This document shows, in pieces, positions 1 to 45,203 of a stretch of DNA of 64,000 bases. The notes under the pieces were generated by a model. It worked only from the letters and a program-made list of their open reading frames with translations, did not search any database and had not been told where the DNA came from. The DNA comes from Pampus argenteus. Taxonomy: Eukaryota > Chordata > Actinopteri > Scombriformes > Stromateidae. The translations under genes were made by a program, and so were the position numbers. Positions within the stretch are counted from its first letter, which is position 1, and each line of letters begins with the position of its first letter. The stretch spans positions 21,159,001 through 21,223,000 of the forward strand of contig CM072862.1 of NCBI GenBank assembly GCA_036937835.1, given 5' to 3'.

Positions 1-43
<43 letters not shown>

Positions 44-69
44 GAGAGAGACAGAGAGAGAGAGAGAGG

Positions 70-110
<41 letters not shown>
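1..110. repeat. (GA)n microsatellite
   Basis: Nearly uninterrupted GA dinucleotides with a few GGG and ACA interruptions, at the left window edge. Confidence 0.95.
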
Positions 111-117
<7 letters not shown>

Positions 118-840
118 AATCAGATGGGTGAAGGAGGGGAAGGTTGGGAGAGAAGAAAAAGAGAGCAGAGAGTGAGATGACTGTGTGGTAAATAGCATGA
201 AAACCCGTGTGAACAGTTTTCCCCCTCTGACTGTAGTGACAGTGGCAATGAATGGATGCTTTGTTCACCTTCCCCCTCTGAGGGGACCAGCACATGTGAG
301 CTATTCTGCTTTAGGACTCAAATCACATTACAACCAAACCACTGTCAACACACACACACACACACATACAATATTGCTTTCATCAGCACATACGCAGTCT
401 TAATTATCCCCATGATACTCCAGGTATCAACATCTATTTTTGTGAAGAAATGAAACACTTCAAAGCACTTCAAACGTAAACGAGTTTTTCACTCAAATGT
501 GGGCATTACAGAATATTTGTTTATCTAATAAAAACAGAGTTTTGCAAGAAATGTTCATACAACTTGAGTTTTTTAGTGTCATCACTCATATTGCAGTCAG
601 GAGCTTAACTTAGTTTAACATGTTCAAAAAATGTCCTCTAAAGCACATCATGCATAATTGTTGATTGACAGTTGAATTATACCACTTGATGAAATTTAAT
701 AGGATTTTTTTTCTCCCCCAGACATATAAATACTACATCTACTTAACTTGATCCTATGAACTTCAGATGAGTTATGATCACACAAAGTGCGCGTTTGTTT
801 TTCAGGGTGACCTGCTGCTCGTGTAGAAAGTGACTTATAC
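1..840. other. pde8a intron 18 (partial), opens with a GA microsatellite
   Basis: No exon-like segment was found on either strand. Positions 1-110 are an imperfect (GA)n run. The rest is AT-rich unique-looking sequence with a short CA run near 347-366. Confidence 0.6.
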
Positions 841-32484
<31,644 letters not shown>

Positions 32485-32579
32485 GCTTCAACCCACTTCA
32501 GCCTCTCTCTTTTTTTTTGCGCAAGTGCTTTACTTTGAGGGCTACCCGAGTGTCATTCGCTTCTCTTTTTGTGTTTTGT

Positions 32580-32618
<39 letters not shown>

Positions 32619-34110
32619 TCCACTCTCTCTTTTAAGCTTTTCTTAAATATATAAATACACACATTTATATATATATATATTTATATATATATCATCTAGG
32701 CCACAGCAAAGCCGGTTCTCCAATTGCTCTAACACAAGGCATGAATAATATATCTTTCTATCCCCCACCCACCCACCCCCCGACCAGGAAGCTGATTTCC
32801 TCCCCTCTGTTTTTCACATGAAGTTAATTGGAGATCTTTAATCAAAGCAGCTATTATCCTTGAAAACTTGGATCCCGTTATTCTTCAGTGCTCAGATCCA
32901 CATGGACGGTTTATCCCTCACTCCGGCTCCTCTTCTCGCCTTCTTCGTACCACATCACCATTTTCTCATTTCTCTCTCTCTCTCTCCCCCCCACCCCCCC
33001 TCAACTTCACTCTTATCAAGTAGGCCTAAACACACACACACATACACACACACACCATGCAGTCCCACCGCCAGCTTCATGCAATAGTTTTATCCATTTT
33101 TTTTGTGTCCAAGCTTTCATTTGTAGTCGTCCTCCCCCACCCTGGAGCCATCAAAAATGATGCTCCCCCCCCCTCCTTCTCTCTCTCTCTCTCTCTTCAA
33201 CAAACTGGTCACCCACTTGAGCTCAAGACACGGGCCATAAACCGGTTCTCACGACACTTTGCTCCAGTCCTGAGCGGTTCATCATCAACAGGCTGAAATA
33301 TTCACACTGCAGAGTATTAATCTGGCCAAGCGCTCCGATGTCAAACATCCCTTGTGGAACATAATGTCATGTAGTTCAACACAACACTCCATTTATCTCC
33401 AACCACAAAAAAAAATATCAAAAAAAAATATCACCAATTTAAGGAAACGGAGAAATCTTGGTGTGGATAGCTTGCAATCTCCATTCAAGGCATCCGCCGC
33501 GCGTTTGAGGATGATCCGCCTGATATAAGAGGTCCAAACCCGGGTGCAAATTGGCTACAATGTTACCAGGCTCCACGATAGTCTCTCATTCTGGAGGAGG
33601 AAAAAAGAAAAAAAAAAGGATGTAGAGGCTGTCACATTGTAATATGTGGAGGTACCACCTCTGGAGAATGCAATCGCTTGAGAGAGACAGAGAGAGAGAA
33701 GAAGAAGAAAAAAAAAAAAAACGGGGAAAAAAAACCACCACACAAGACCGCTCCGTGTACACAAGTTTCGGATCTGGAACCGGGGACGGCCGGATTATTT
33801 AAAGGTTGAGAGAGAGCGGAGATGAGGCAGAATCGAGCTACATAATGCTGATTTTTTTATGTTTGTCTTTTCTCTGCCTCCTTTTTTTTTCTGGCGTTTG
33901 CCCTTCCAATTCTTCAGCACTGCTTGACAGCGGCACATCCAATAAAAGCACCCGCAAGGATTGACCTACAGCCTTTACTGACGTTAATGCAAATGAGCTG
34001 CGCGCAGCTAATCGGCGTCGTGCTCGCCGCCGCTGGGTGGTCCTCCGCTTTGCGTGGGAACTTTGAAAGCAGGAAACGAGCTCACGCACAAAGTGGCTGC
34101 ACGGAGCATG
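32485..34110 (-). promoter_or_regulatory. pde8a: pde8a 5' UTR and likely promoter region
   Basis: Upstream of the pde8a start codon. The stretch has CpG-denser parts at about 33,480-33,550 and 33,770-34,110 (for example 33,998-34,036), a CCAAT at 33,939-33,943 and a CRE-like TGACGTTA at 33,979-33,986. On the minus strand a TTTAAATA box lies near 33,796-33,803. The transcription start cannot be fixed from sequence, and an untranslated first exon is possible. Confidence 0.5.
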
Positions 34111-37100
34111 CACTCAACGTTTCCTGCAGATTAGTACATGCAAATCAGCTGAAAGGTGTTTCAGGTGATGGTGTTTTTTTTTTTTTTTACGGTTTCATAT
34201 AATGCACAATGAACGTAACTTTTTTTTTTTTTGACTAAATAAATGAATGTTTGTTTGTTTTTTGTTTTTTTTATTAAATCTCTCAACTCTGTGGAAATGT
34301 GGGTCAGAATTAATCCAATTAAGAAGCACATCATAAAGTAAATAATATTATAGCCTTTAAAAATACAGAAAAAATATATAAATGAACTATAAGACTAAAG
34401 AGACTCACTCACTTTTCATAGTGATCCACTTATTTTTTTTATTATTAGTGTTAATTTCTATCAGGCAACTGCCACTAACTAAATGAAAGGTGAAGTGAAT
34501 ATGGATCCAGCCTTGAGTTAAATATATACTAGCAATACCTCAGACCCAGTTCCTCTATATGTTCTGTAAAAATGTGTTTTATGTGTTTTATTAGACACCT
34601 TCATGGCTCCATGTGTGAATATAATTTAAAGAGACAGTCTAAGGTTTTTGTTTAACTAAGTAACTGAACATTTTTGGTTAAATCTCAAGGCTACAGAACA
34701 GTGTGGGGCCAAGTTAATTCAATTAATCAGCACATCTGTACATAAATAATAATATAAAAATAATATAGTTTTTGGTTCACATTTTTTTCAACGTTTCCAT
34801 TTTCAAAATGCACTTTTGCCGGAGTCTATTTGGGTTTTTTCTTAGTCATTTTATAATACATCTGAGGAAAGCAGTTCATAGATAAAATAAACAAATGAAA
34901 TAGTCTTTTGATTAATCTATTGCTTTCAACCCACAATGAACCAACAACCATGTGTTAAAAAAATAAAAATCCTATCTTGTAATCAATAGTAGAGAAACAT
35001 TTCTGATGATAGATCAGATCAGTTGTTTTATGGTCTGTATCACCATAACAAACAGCCTTGATCCAGTCAGGTAACACCTACAATATAATATTTATGCGTA
35101 AAAAATGCATGAATATGAATAATATGGAGTCAACAGTTAATTATCAAGCAGTAGTTTATGGTTTTGTTGTATTAGACTGGATTATATTGTCAGGTGTATT
35201 TTCCACCACCAGGGGAGATAATATTATTGTATAATAGAGTTAACACAGTTTTAGGCTGCAGAGAGTCTCACAGCTCACAGTGACCTCCCCTTTTTAAGCC
35301 CTTATAACCATATTTTAATCACAGAGATACTTTAAACACAACAAGTTCATAAAATAAATACAAAATGTGTTTTACCTTCACATTTAGCAAATAATGTCTG
35401 TCCAAATCTCTTTTCTTGATCATAGATCACACATTTACATTTATTTCCTCTGTGCAAAAAGTCACATTTTGTCATATTGAGCACCGTATTCATCATTTAA
35501 GCTGTTTATCAGTTTTGTTTTGACAAAAGTGTTCAGTGTCAATTGTCACTTCTGGGGTTATTCAGCCTGATGCTGAGATTTCCTACACTGTTAAATAACA
35601 TAAATTCTCTGCACGTCCGTTTTCAGGTGCAGTGTCTCAAACTAACAAAACGCAAACATATATATTTTTAAACTAATATGCCAACATATAAGGTTATATG
35701 ATCTGGTAGCAACATACAGTGTCCATCTAGTTGTATGTAGCGTGTGTAGGCCTCGAGTTGTAAAAGTCATCTCGCTGTTGATCATGTTGGCCTTGGCCAC
35801 TAACTGCAAATGCTAAAAATTAAATATGTGGCTACATAAAATTCCTCTTTTAAACTGACACATAAAGCTTATAAACTGTTATTTTTATATTGCATCTTGT
35901 GTTTTAACAGGTGTAGAAACCTGAACACCCTGCTACAAGGATTACCGAGCCATTTCTTCATTAAAAACAGCAGAGTGCTGTCAATATAGTGACGTGGGAG
36001 AGATACGACCAATGACGGCACATAAGTGAATCCACTGACAGATCATGCTCAATATAAGATTTCAGCAACACAGGCTGCATTATTCATGAGGAAATGAAAT
36101 GTTTCTGTATTTGCACTTGTGTCATTTATGTGTGTTTAGCTATCACTTACAATCATTGTACTTTATGCTGCTACATTCTTTAGCTCAGTCTGCAGGAAGA
36201 AGTGAACCAGTAATGTGTTTATATTTGGTTTACTGTCATATAGGCGGTCCTGTCTACACTGTAAATGAAGCCTTAAGTGTCAGTCAGTGCGTTTTTTTTA
36301 AAAACTACAGTACAGCCATTTCTGATATAACTTTATTATTGTCAGAAAAATATGACTATGCAGGTGGTGACAGACACGCTTTGGAAACTTTGTGCCTGTA
36401 AACAACAAAGAATCTGAGTTCAGATGTAACAGGAAGTGATGCTGACATGAGTCGAGAGGGGAAATCTGTTTTTTTATCAAGTGAAAACTTTTATCTCATC
36501 ATCAATTGGGCTGAATTGATCCCACATACTTCCTGATTAACTTTCACCACTCAGCAGCATAGCACTTGCACAATGTTAACTATGAAAGGTTTTCCACTTT
36601 TGCTGCATTGGTTGTTTGCAAATGAATTTAAGCAAATCTTCGTCACTTTTACAATTGCCTGCAAACTGTTAAAGTGTTGTATATCGTGCAGTGGTGATTC
36701 TCTACTTCTACATATATTAGCTTTAAACGTATTCATGTTTCCTCAAAAAGTAAAATTCATAAAATTCATGGCAAAACTTTGGGAGTTTATTACAAATATT
36801 TAAATACAATATTTCTGTCGGCCTGCTTGTTTCCTAACAGAATAAGTGGGTAGGGATGCCCTTGTGGGTTCAGTGGTATGCGATGTACATAATGTTTCCT
36901 GTTTCTCTATATAAACTACTGCAAAATGTCATGAAAATATTATAGTTTATTATGTTCAATTTACATCAAGTTTTACACACAAGCAAGAAGTTCACATTCG
37001 TGCTTAAGAACATGTTTAAAGTGCAACAGTACAGCAGACAACGGTGCAAATTGGACAATATAGAGAATACCAGCTACTGTATTTAATGTCACAAGCGTCT

Positions 37101-40076
37101 ACTAGATTGTAAACAGGCTAGCGGCTGTGTCTCACAGGATGTCTAGACACAACACACACTTTCTTTCTTTCTTTTTTTCTTTTTTTTATTGCACTGCAGC
37201 CATGCTGCTGCATCATGTATTGTCTGCACACGATGTGCTTGCAGTATGTTTGTTCAACATGTGGTTCCTGGCCATGATCCAGTCCAACCACTGTCATTCA
37301 GGTTACAATAGACATGTTAAAGCACACCTTGTTTTAAAGCAAATTAAAGTTTGCACATGAAACCTTGGCGATGATCAAACGTTGCTGAGTGAATGTTGTG
37401 TTTGATAGTCCACAATCAATCTTTTAAAATAACTCTAGCTACAAACGTTAATCCTGCTTCCTGTAATGCTAACAAAAACATGCCATATAAAAAAAAATTA
37501 AAAAAATATATTAAACTGTTAAAGTTTGTTGTGAACAAAGCTTGCAGTCTGCATAATTCACACATATATATATGTGAGCTCCTGTATACTTTGACACACT
37601 GTTTTGACTCCTTACATTTTACCTTGGGTTTATAAGCCAAGGACCTTTACTGAGACTCTTTGTCTCACCGCTGCATGTTGTCTTGTGTCTTTAAACATGT
37701 AACTAGATCTAAATCAACACATTAATATGTAGGTCATCTTTTTCATTACATATGAATACAATCTTCGGTATGACAGTTACATCATTTTTAAAAGCTGCTC
37801 TATAAAAGAAAGAAAAACTTTTTTTTTTTTTTTATTACATTATGGCATCAACGGTCACCTGAAAAGTAAACACGGGACTTACAATTGAGTGAAAAGGTGA
37901 ACATTTATACCATTATTTGGCACATTGTGCATTATGTATAAATATACCATTATGTTCATACATTAACACTTTTTTCCATGTATTATATAGATACAAGCAC
38001 CACTCTGGCAGATCTGCACAAAATGACTGGCTGTTTTTCCTTGCAGACATTGAAGCCTGATCATTACCGGATCCTAATCAATTCTTCTGTTTGAAGACAG
38101 TTTGTCGAAGCGGCTGCAGTATTGTGCAATCAGGCAGCTGTACAAACAAGCAATCCATCTGCAGAAGACTACATAGAAGCAGAGGGGTAAAAAAAGAGCT
38201 ACGGCTCAACAGCTGTGAAGAGAAGCTCGGTGACCTCAAGAGAAACTGTCCCGACGCACGGTTACCTCCAAAGAGAGGGGAGTGATTCTGAAATTCTGAA
38301 GTTTGATTTATCAGTAAGGATATGTTGTCTTCTAGGTAAGGGAAATGAGTAAAATGAAAACATCTAATTTTATTTTAAGATGTCACCTTTCAATTGGAAT
38401 TGTAAGAATGCATCTATGACAAAGGGCCCTGAAAATATAACTTCTCAAAAACAAGCGTTCATTCGAGGTTGCAGGGAAATATGAATTGTTGCTCTCCTCT
38501 TGCAGTTTCCCCTAGCCTTTTTTAGAGGTTGAGGTATCTTCTTCCACTTATGACTCAGTGGGAAATATGGCTTTTTTTTTTTTTTTCTTTGAATGTGAAA
38601 GTGGTGCCAGCCATCTTGAAGGCTGAAGCCCTTCCCGACCATGCCGCTTCAGGCATACGACAGGAGAGACAGTGGTGTGACATAAAACTCTTCATTCTAT
38701 CATGGTGCTGGATTAAACTACTCAAGATAAGTTAGTCTATGCTTACCTAATGAGTCATCTGATGAACATCTCTTTCCAGGTGTTGGGGACGACAGGATTG
38801 ATATCATTCATTTCTTTGCAGTAAATGCCATGCAACTGGTCAGTCTACTTCTTGATATGGTCTGCCAGCTCCTTTTCTACCTCCTTTGTGGTTCTGTGGC
38901 TTGAACAAGGTTCTTGGCATGATAGCTTTTAAGTTTAAGTTGAACCACTGGCTCAAAATACCCCATAGCCTTTGGCTCACTTTGCCCCACAGCCACTATT
39001 TTGGACGAAAAACGGCCTATGTTAGCCATTCAAGTTAGTCTTTAGTGATTCACCAAGCAAATCACCAACATATATGATACATATGTTTGTGGATAGATTT
39101 GCTTTGACATGGCAGTTATTATACTTATTATACATGAAGAAAATGTACCTTTATTACCTGCATAAAAAAAAATACTTTCTACTACTACTTTCATGGGCTT
39201 CTTTCCGTCACAGCGAGATAGACATGATGAGTGCTTCCTGATTTATGGTCACATGATAAAACATGTGCACAGTTGTCTCGATTATTGGGGGGGGTGGGTC
39301 AACTTAGCCACTGGCTCATCTTACCCCGCTCTCCCCTATGGGACGCACAGCCCTTGTCACAGGCCACAGTTGTATCCTGATAGCGTTCACCCTGCAGTGC
39401 TTGATCCAAGTCACATTGTGACAAAGGTGAAGCAGTTAAATAAGCAGCGTGCTTGTGTTGAATGTCAGAGAGCCATGCATAGCCAGGATGTGTCCGCTGT
39501 GGTCGAGAACTGTTTTGGTCCCATTGAAGTTATATGCTGCCACAGCGGAGTCTGAAAAAGGTTAATTAGATAGAGGAAATTGTGAATTCGTACTCTATCT
39601 GTCTCTTAAAATGTACCCCTAACAGGACAATTGGATCAATCCTCAAGCGGTTTGTCCCAAATCAAAGCTGTTTACTTGTTATAGATGAATGCCCTCAAAG
39701 GTCTTGAGTGTCTGTTTTTTTGGTCACACTTCATAAGATACATATGGCTTCACTTTAAAGTGATGCTCTCATCTTGAGTCAAAAGTGCGGGTGGCTGATT
39801 TATGAGACAATTAAAAAAAAAAGACTTTGTAAGTTCAGCGTTGTAAAAAATAAATCAAATAACAACAAACTAAAGATGGCAGCTTTTAAAAGTTCAAGAG
39901 AGTTTATAGAAGAAAATCACTGGATAGATTCAATGTTAGGCCAGCAGGTTCAAGTCTTCATATTAAACATCACATACAGTTGAATTCATTGTTATAATCT
40001 GCAATGTATCTACACGACAACATCATTCTTCATTTGTGTCAAGAAGTAAATGCAATGTAATGTGTTGTGAGTGTTG

Positions 40077-40120
40077 TCACCACTAGATGGCAGCAGATTA
40101 TCACCACTAGATGGCAGCAG
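40077..40120 (+). promoter_or_regulatory. Tandem pair of CTCF-type motifs
   Basis: CCACTAGATGGCAG occurs at 40,080-40,093 and again at 40,104-40,117, in the same orientation, inside a 24-bp unit repeated nearly twice. Each copy matches the CTCF core consensus CCASYAGRKGGCRS at all 14 positions. Occupancy is inferred, not shown. Confidence 0.55.
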
Positions 40121-40702
40121 AATCACATCAACAGGTTACTGCACTTGCAGTTCATTTCAAAAAAAGCTTTTGATTTCTTGATACAAATAAATACACATCC
40201 TTTTGAATGAGTCCAATGTGTTGTCATGGAGGCTTATCTTAAATATTAAAATACTCAGTCAACTAGTTCTCGTAAAGTGGACTTTACCATATAACACTCT
40301 TCTATAAGCTGCACAGAGTGAGTGGTTAATGGCCTAAAAACATTTCAATAGTGTAAATCTGTCTAAATCTGTCTGTTAAATGAGAAAAACACAAGTAAAT
40401 GAATTATTCACTTCTATCTTTTAGTATTATGTTTTCATTATATTTATTTTATTATTTTCTTTCTTTGTATTTTCTTCTATCTTTACACTACAGTAGGTCA
40501 GTTTATATAATAACATATGATGCAATATTCCTCCCGTTGACACATCAGCCTGGTTAATGTTTACAGACATAAAGGTGTTGCAGTAAATGTGGTGAGACAG
40601 TCAAAGCAAACTGTACCGTTTATCAACCAGGTGATTCCACATTAGTCAGCTGCTATGGCCTACTTTATGCAACTAGATGTGTGATATGTATTAAGTGCCT
40701 GC

Positions 40703-41116
40703 CAGTGGTGGAAAGTAACGAAGTACATTTACAATGTACTTGTACTTAAATTTAATTTTGAACTGCTTATATTTTCCTTGGGTATTTTATGCTACTTTAT
40801 ACTACTTTGTACTTTCCACTCCACTACATTTATGTAACCATGGTTTCATTTGAATAAATGAAAACAGATTTGTGAACCGCAGGACTAAACTAGCTAACTG
40901 TATATAAAGTAGTTGAAACTAGCTCCACCTCCAGCAGCTACAACAGCAACATGCTGCTCTAACACTGATGCTTCAGTATTAATAATCTAATAATAATGTT
41001 ATATATAATAATATCTCAGTCAGAGGGACGAAATAAGTACTTTTACTAACTTTAACTACATTAAGCTGATAATATGTATGTACTTTTACTTAAGGATTGA
41101 GGTTCTTCCACCACTG
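40703..41116. mobile_element. Non-autonomous hAT-like element with CAGTGGTGGAA termini
   Basis: Begins CAGTGGTGGAAAGTAACGAA and ends TTCTTCCACCACTG, so its termini are inverted repeats. The interior (AAGTACATTTACAATGTACT, CCACTCCACTACATTTATGT, AAGTACTTTTACT) matches an abundant teleost MITE-like family. There is no transposase. No clean 8-bp target duplication is seen; longer imperfect repeats flank it instead. Confidence 0.75.
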
Positions 41117-41225
41117 ATTATATGTGTGATATATATTAAATGCTGCTTCACATCGAAAACAGGTTAAATTTAACACAAAGCACAACCACAATCAAATACA
41201 TAGTGACACATTATTCTTCTTAATC

Positions 41226-42208
41226 ATATTTATTAATGTTACACAATACAAAACTTCACTTGCATTCCTCTGTTGAGCCACCCTTGATTTTATTTTATTT
41301 CAAAATAAACTTCAGGGCAGATTTCAGGTGGTAAACATCTACACACGTATATTATTGTATTTTATATGCAGCAAAGGAATCATAAAACATAAATCTTCAC
41401 AGCAAAACATCTTTCATTCTGTAGGCATTTTTTTTGGCTTTGCAAAACAAAAGCAGCCAAGCAGTTCAGTGAGAATGACTAGTAGCATAAAGCTGGCCCA
41501 GATTTGCAATAAGAGAAAACAGCAGAGGCAAAAGGTATACAATATTTGATATGGACCGCGTACTTCTTAAGTAAATATATAAAAACACTGATTGTTGGGA
41601 AATCCAATAAAGAGTATGAAAAATATAAATATAACTTTGTCTGTTCAATCAATTAAAATCTTTACAAAATAATATACTAGCGATAAGAAATTAATATTGT
41701 TTAATGATCTACGTAACAACTTTTATACACTTCTTTAAACAAAACATTCTTTGGAAGAAGATATACTTATGGTTTCTGAGTTTTCAAGAGGAGGGAGTTT
41801 CTCCCCTCCTGTGCCCTATTATGATGACATTCACATACCAAACTGTACCTTGTCCTCAGTTATGGCTTTTAGATGTATTGGCCATAAACAATTCAGTTTC
41901 ACAATAGCCAGGCCAGAAATGCAGTTAATATTGAGATTACTTGTTGATGGAAAGTGGGGTTCATTCTATGTTGCTGAACAAAGCTGTTTGCAAAAAAAGG
42001 CACTGTGGTGCACAGCTAAGTCAAATGAAAAAAAAAAAAAAACAAGTCATGATCATTTATGACATAAGACCCAATCCTTCTTTAACCTGTGTGTATACAT
42101 GGTTACATACTTGATTATCTTACAATAAAAAAAAAAATTACAATTATTTAAAAATTTTGGAGGCTTAAATCTTCAAAGCTCAATAAGAACTGCCTATTTA
42201 TGGCAAGG
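41226..42208 (-). other. gatm: gatm 3' UTR, probable
   Basis: The minus strand downstream of the gatm stop is free of other genes. It carries AATAAA poly(A) signals at 41,289-41,294 and 41,294-41,299 and another near 41,227, which would give a 3' UTR of about 0.9-1.0 kb. No exon of another gene was seen. Confidence 0.5.
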
Positions 42209-45123
42209 CTAGTGGAGGTAGGACTGCAGGGTACCACGACGGCGGATATCACTTGTCCAACAGTGGAAACCACCGCCCAGGGAGTTGGCATGGCGAATGC
42301 TCACCTTTACGGTCTTGATACCTACATCGGAAACATATTCACATGTCATTACACAGCTTCATTTCTTGTTATCTGCCTCACATATGAACAGTATCATAAA
42401 AAAAATATTGGAAGTTGGAATACTCACCAAGGCTCTCGAACATTTTGTGAATACTGGATTCATTGGCATCGACCATAACACGCTTCTCATCCAACATCAG
42501 GACATTCATAGACAGCCATTTGGAGGACATCCACAGTGGGTGGTCTGCACACAAAGCAAGAGAGTTGTCCTTTTTTATTTTTTTCTGTGAGAAATTCAAA
42601 ATGTTGTTGTTAAAGAGAAGATACATTTAGTACTGAAACGCACCATCAGGAATCATAGGCGTTGGAGGTTTCACAATAGTCCATCCGGCCTTCTTGAACA
42701 TGTCGATCTGAAATAGAAAAGACATAAAGCAGCTGTGAAAATGGGGCATTATGGGATGTGAGCATCCGTGCACAAGAGGGCAGCACAAGACATAATGAGA
42801 CATCTCATCAAAAAGAGGAACATTCAGCCTTTTACTGAATTACCTGGCTACATGGTCGGTCAGGGTTAGACAGCACCAGTCCCGGCCCGATGATGTTAAA
42901 AGTGGCATCGATGTGCATGGGGTTAGGGTCCTTGAATGAGATGGTGTGAATCTTGTATTCAGGTGCCAGGTGGCGACGCATCCACTCAATTCCCATGTAA
43001 TTTGTAACCTGAGAAATTAGTAAATAATGGAATATTACACAATATCACAAACACACACCTTCATTCATCTAATATTTAAGTCTGCACGTTGCATGTCACT
43101 CTGCACGAGGCTGACACCTACACACTGTTGTAAAGGAATGCAAAATTTGTCCCTGTGGTGCTTTCAGAAAAAAAAAGAAAAAAAAGTCAGATTCCAGACA
43201 TGCTTGCAGCATCTTACCTGACTCCTCTGGACAAAAATGTCCTTCCCTGCTCGAATGAAATCAGCAGCATCGAAACAGGGCTCGTGCTCCGTGGTGACAA
43301 ACCTCCCCTGGGAAGCCAGCTTGTGTCTGTCCTCCACAGAGCGGATGGGATACTCCTGAATGGTGTCACACATTAATGATTTACAATACAGCACAGCGCA
43401 AAGAGGTCAACAGTGATGTGAAGAAAACTAAAGGTCAAAAGCAGAATCATAGTTGACAGTTGTGTACCAACAGGAGAGGCCTCACCTCATCATACAGCTC
43501 GTTAGCCATAGTGGGTTTAGGAGCAGTGGTCCATTTAGCACCTTTTCTGAAGTACTCCTTGATCAAAGGTCTGTATGCCCGGTACTCAAAGAAGCGAGCC
43601 CTCCAGGCCATAGGAGCCTCAATAATCTCATTTCCCACAATCATAAGGATGTCTCTGGGCATGGCAGCATACATGCCTACAATAAAACACATTATCATTT
43701 TAGATTTTAGCTGACTTACTAAAAAGTATGAAACAGTTTGACATGTGTTTTTTTTTGTCTTTACCTGATGATGTAAAGTCTGGAGTTTTGTACTCCACGG
43801 ACCAGTCGATGGGTTCTGGCCTCCTCACAGTGACGCCCTCGTGGCGCAGAATATTGCACATTTCTTCAATCTCAGCAACAGCCTTCTTCAAGTGGTCTAC
43901 AGGAAAAGATTGGCCCCCATGCTGTTGGTAGAAGGGCCAATGCTTCTCATATGTGTTCGCCTGTTGAGAGAGGGTCACAATACAGTGAGATGGGAGTTTA
44001 TTTCTCATTGTGGTATCATTTCACCGTTTTTAAAAAATCCATAATTAAAGCTTACTTTCACTTCCGCAGTGAAGGGAGGCACTTGGGCGTTTTCAGCACG
44101 ACCCACAATCACCTCCTCGAGAGGGTCCCATTCGTTGTAGCTGCAGACAGGACACTCCTGCTGCACAGGCTCAGTAACGTGTTCGTCTTCAGCTGCACAG
44201 TGCTGTTGTGCAGCTGCTGCACTGGAGGTGCTCTGGAAGGTCCTCTGCACCCATCCAGTCATCGTACGGCCAAGCTGAGGAGAAGGAAAAAAAAATAAAA
44301 TTTTTTTAATAAATATTAAAAAATATTAAAATACTCAGTCAACTAGTTCTCATAAAGCAGCAATAACAACAAAAAATGGCTTATTTTTTAGAATTTAAAA
44401 AGTAGTATGCACATAATGCTAAAATGTGCCAAACCTATGTGAGTGTAACTGCTAAATATTTGTTTTGATTCACTTTAGGTGCAAAGAAATGGAGTGAAAT
44501 TAGAAGTGACAGAGTCAAATAAATGACTTGGCAGGTAGATCACATAGAAAATAAATAATAAACCCCACAGTAATAGAAGCACAGTGAACTTAGATATCAA
44601 TTTATGATATATATATATAGATATGAATTATCTTATGTAAGGTTGGTTTGTACACGTGTTATTAAGGAGATTTATATCCATAGATAGATGTTATAGAGAG
44701 GCCTCTGCTGACTCAGGAGCAGCTCCAGTGTCACAGAGCGTGGGAGCGCATCTGTGCCAACAGCTGTTCACTGTCACTCAGAAACCAAAAGAAAAAAAAA
44801 AAAAAAAAAAAATTTCAGCAGTTTGAAAGAAATTATTTCTTTGACTTAATCAATAGTTTTAAAAAGTGTTTTTTAATACCCAAGTAGTCGATTTGATCCG
44901 TAATCAGTTAATCAGTGCAAGAAAAAAAAAAAAAAAAAAAAGCCCCAATAAATAAATTAAACTGATTTTAAACAAAAGAAACAGTCGAGCAAATTTTGTG
45001 AAAACAAATTGTATATATAATTAAAAATATATATATAACCATCATAATACCAACCATGGCTCCGATCAGATGGGCAGCTTCGGCCCCCCTGCTACCTCCT
45101 CTCAGACACCTTACTCGCAGCAT
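42209..45123 (-). CDS. gatm: Glycine amidinotransferase, mitochondrial (AGAT), complete
   Basis: Transfers the amidino group from arginine to glycine, giving guanidinoacetate and ornithine, the first step of creatine synthesis; the enzyme is imported into mitochondria. Nine exons: 45123-45055, 44274-44056, 43960-43765, 43676-43486, 43355-43218, 43008-42844, 42707-42644, 42544-42428, 42321-42209. They join in phase to 1272 bp, 423 residues plus TAG, the same length as human GATM. The N-terminus MLRVRCLRGGSRGAEAAHLI is Arg-rich, as expected for a mitochondrial presequence. Catalytic residues fall at the human positions: Asp254 (PCFDAADF), His303 (PMHIDATF) and Cys407 (GFHCWTSD). The stretch around residues 41-63 (Ala/Gln/Glu-rich) is the most divergent part. 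Both flanking genes are unrelated in function. Confidence 0.97.
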
Positions 45124-45203
45124 TGTCAGTGTGTGTCAGTGAAATCAAACGGCAGGATCCACCTCTCTGTTTCAGTTTGCTCATGAATGAAGACTTCTTT
45201 CGG

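Larger units (their letters stand above)
34111..41225. other. Intergenic region between pde8a and gatm
   Basis: No gene was recognised. The longest reading frames are about 100-120 codons, without family resemblance or splice context. It holds AT-rich sequence, a hAT-like element (40,703-41,116) and a tandem pair of CTCF-type motifs (40,080-40,117). Confidence 0.6.

Noticed and set aside
36099..36401. 100-codon plus-strand frame in the pde8a-gatm gap
   Set aside because: No domain, no splice context, low-complexity composition; expected by chance in AT-rich DNA.
39193..39555. 120-codon plus-strand frame, the longest in the intergenic gap
   Set aside because: No recognisable family and no flanking exons; could be an old repeat, not supportable as a gene.
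42766..42780. CTCF-like CACAAGAGGGCAGC in gatm intron 6
   Set aside because: About 12 of 14 positions by eye, with mismatches in the first half; too common to report as a site.
43453..44298. Plus-strand frames of 67-115 codons opposite gatm exons 2-4
   Set aside because: Shadows of real minus-strand exons; the minus strand encodes GATM at conserved length with catalytic residues.
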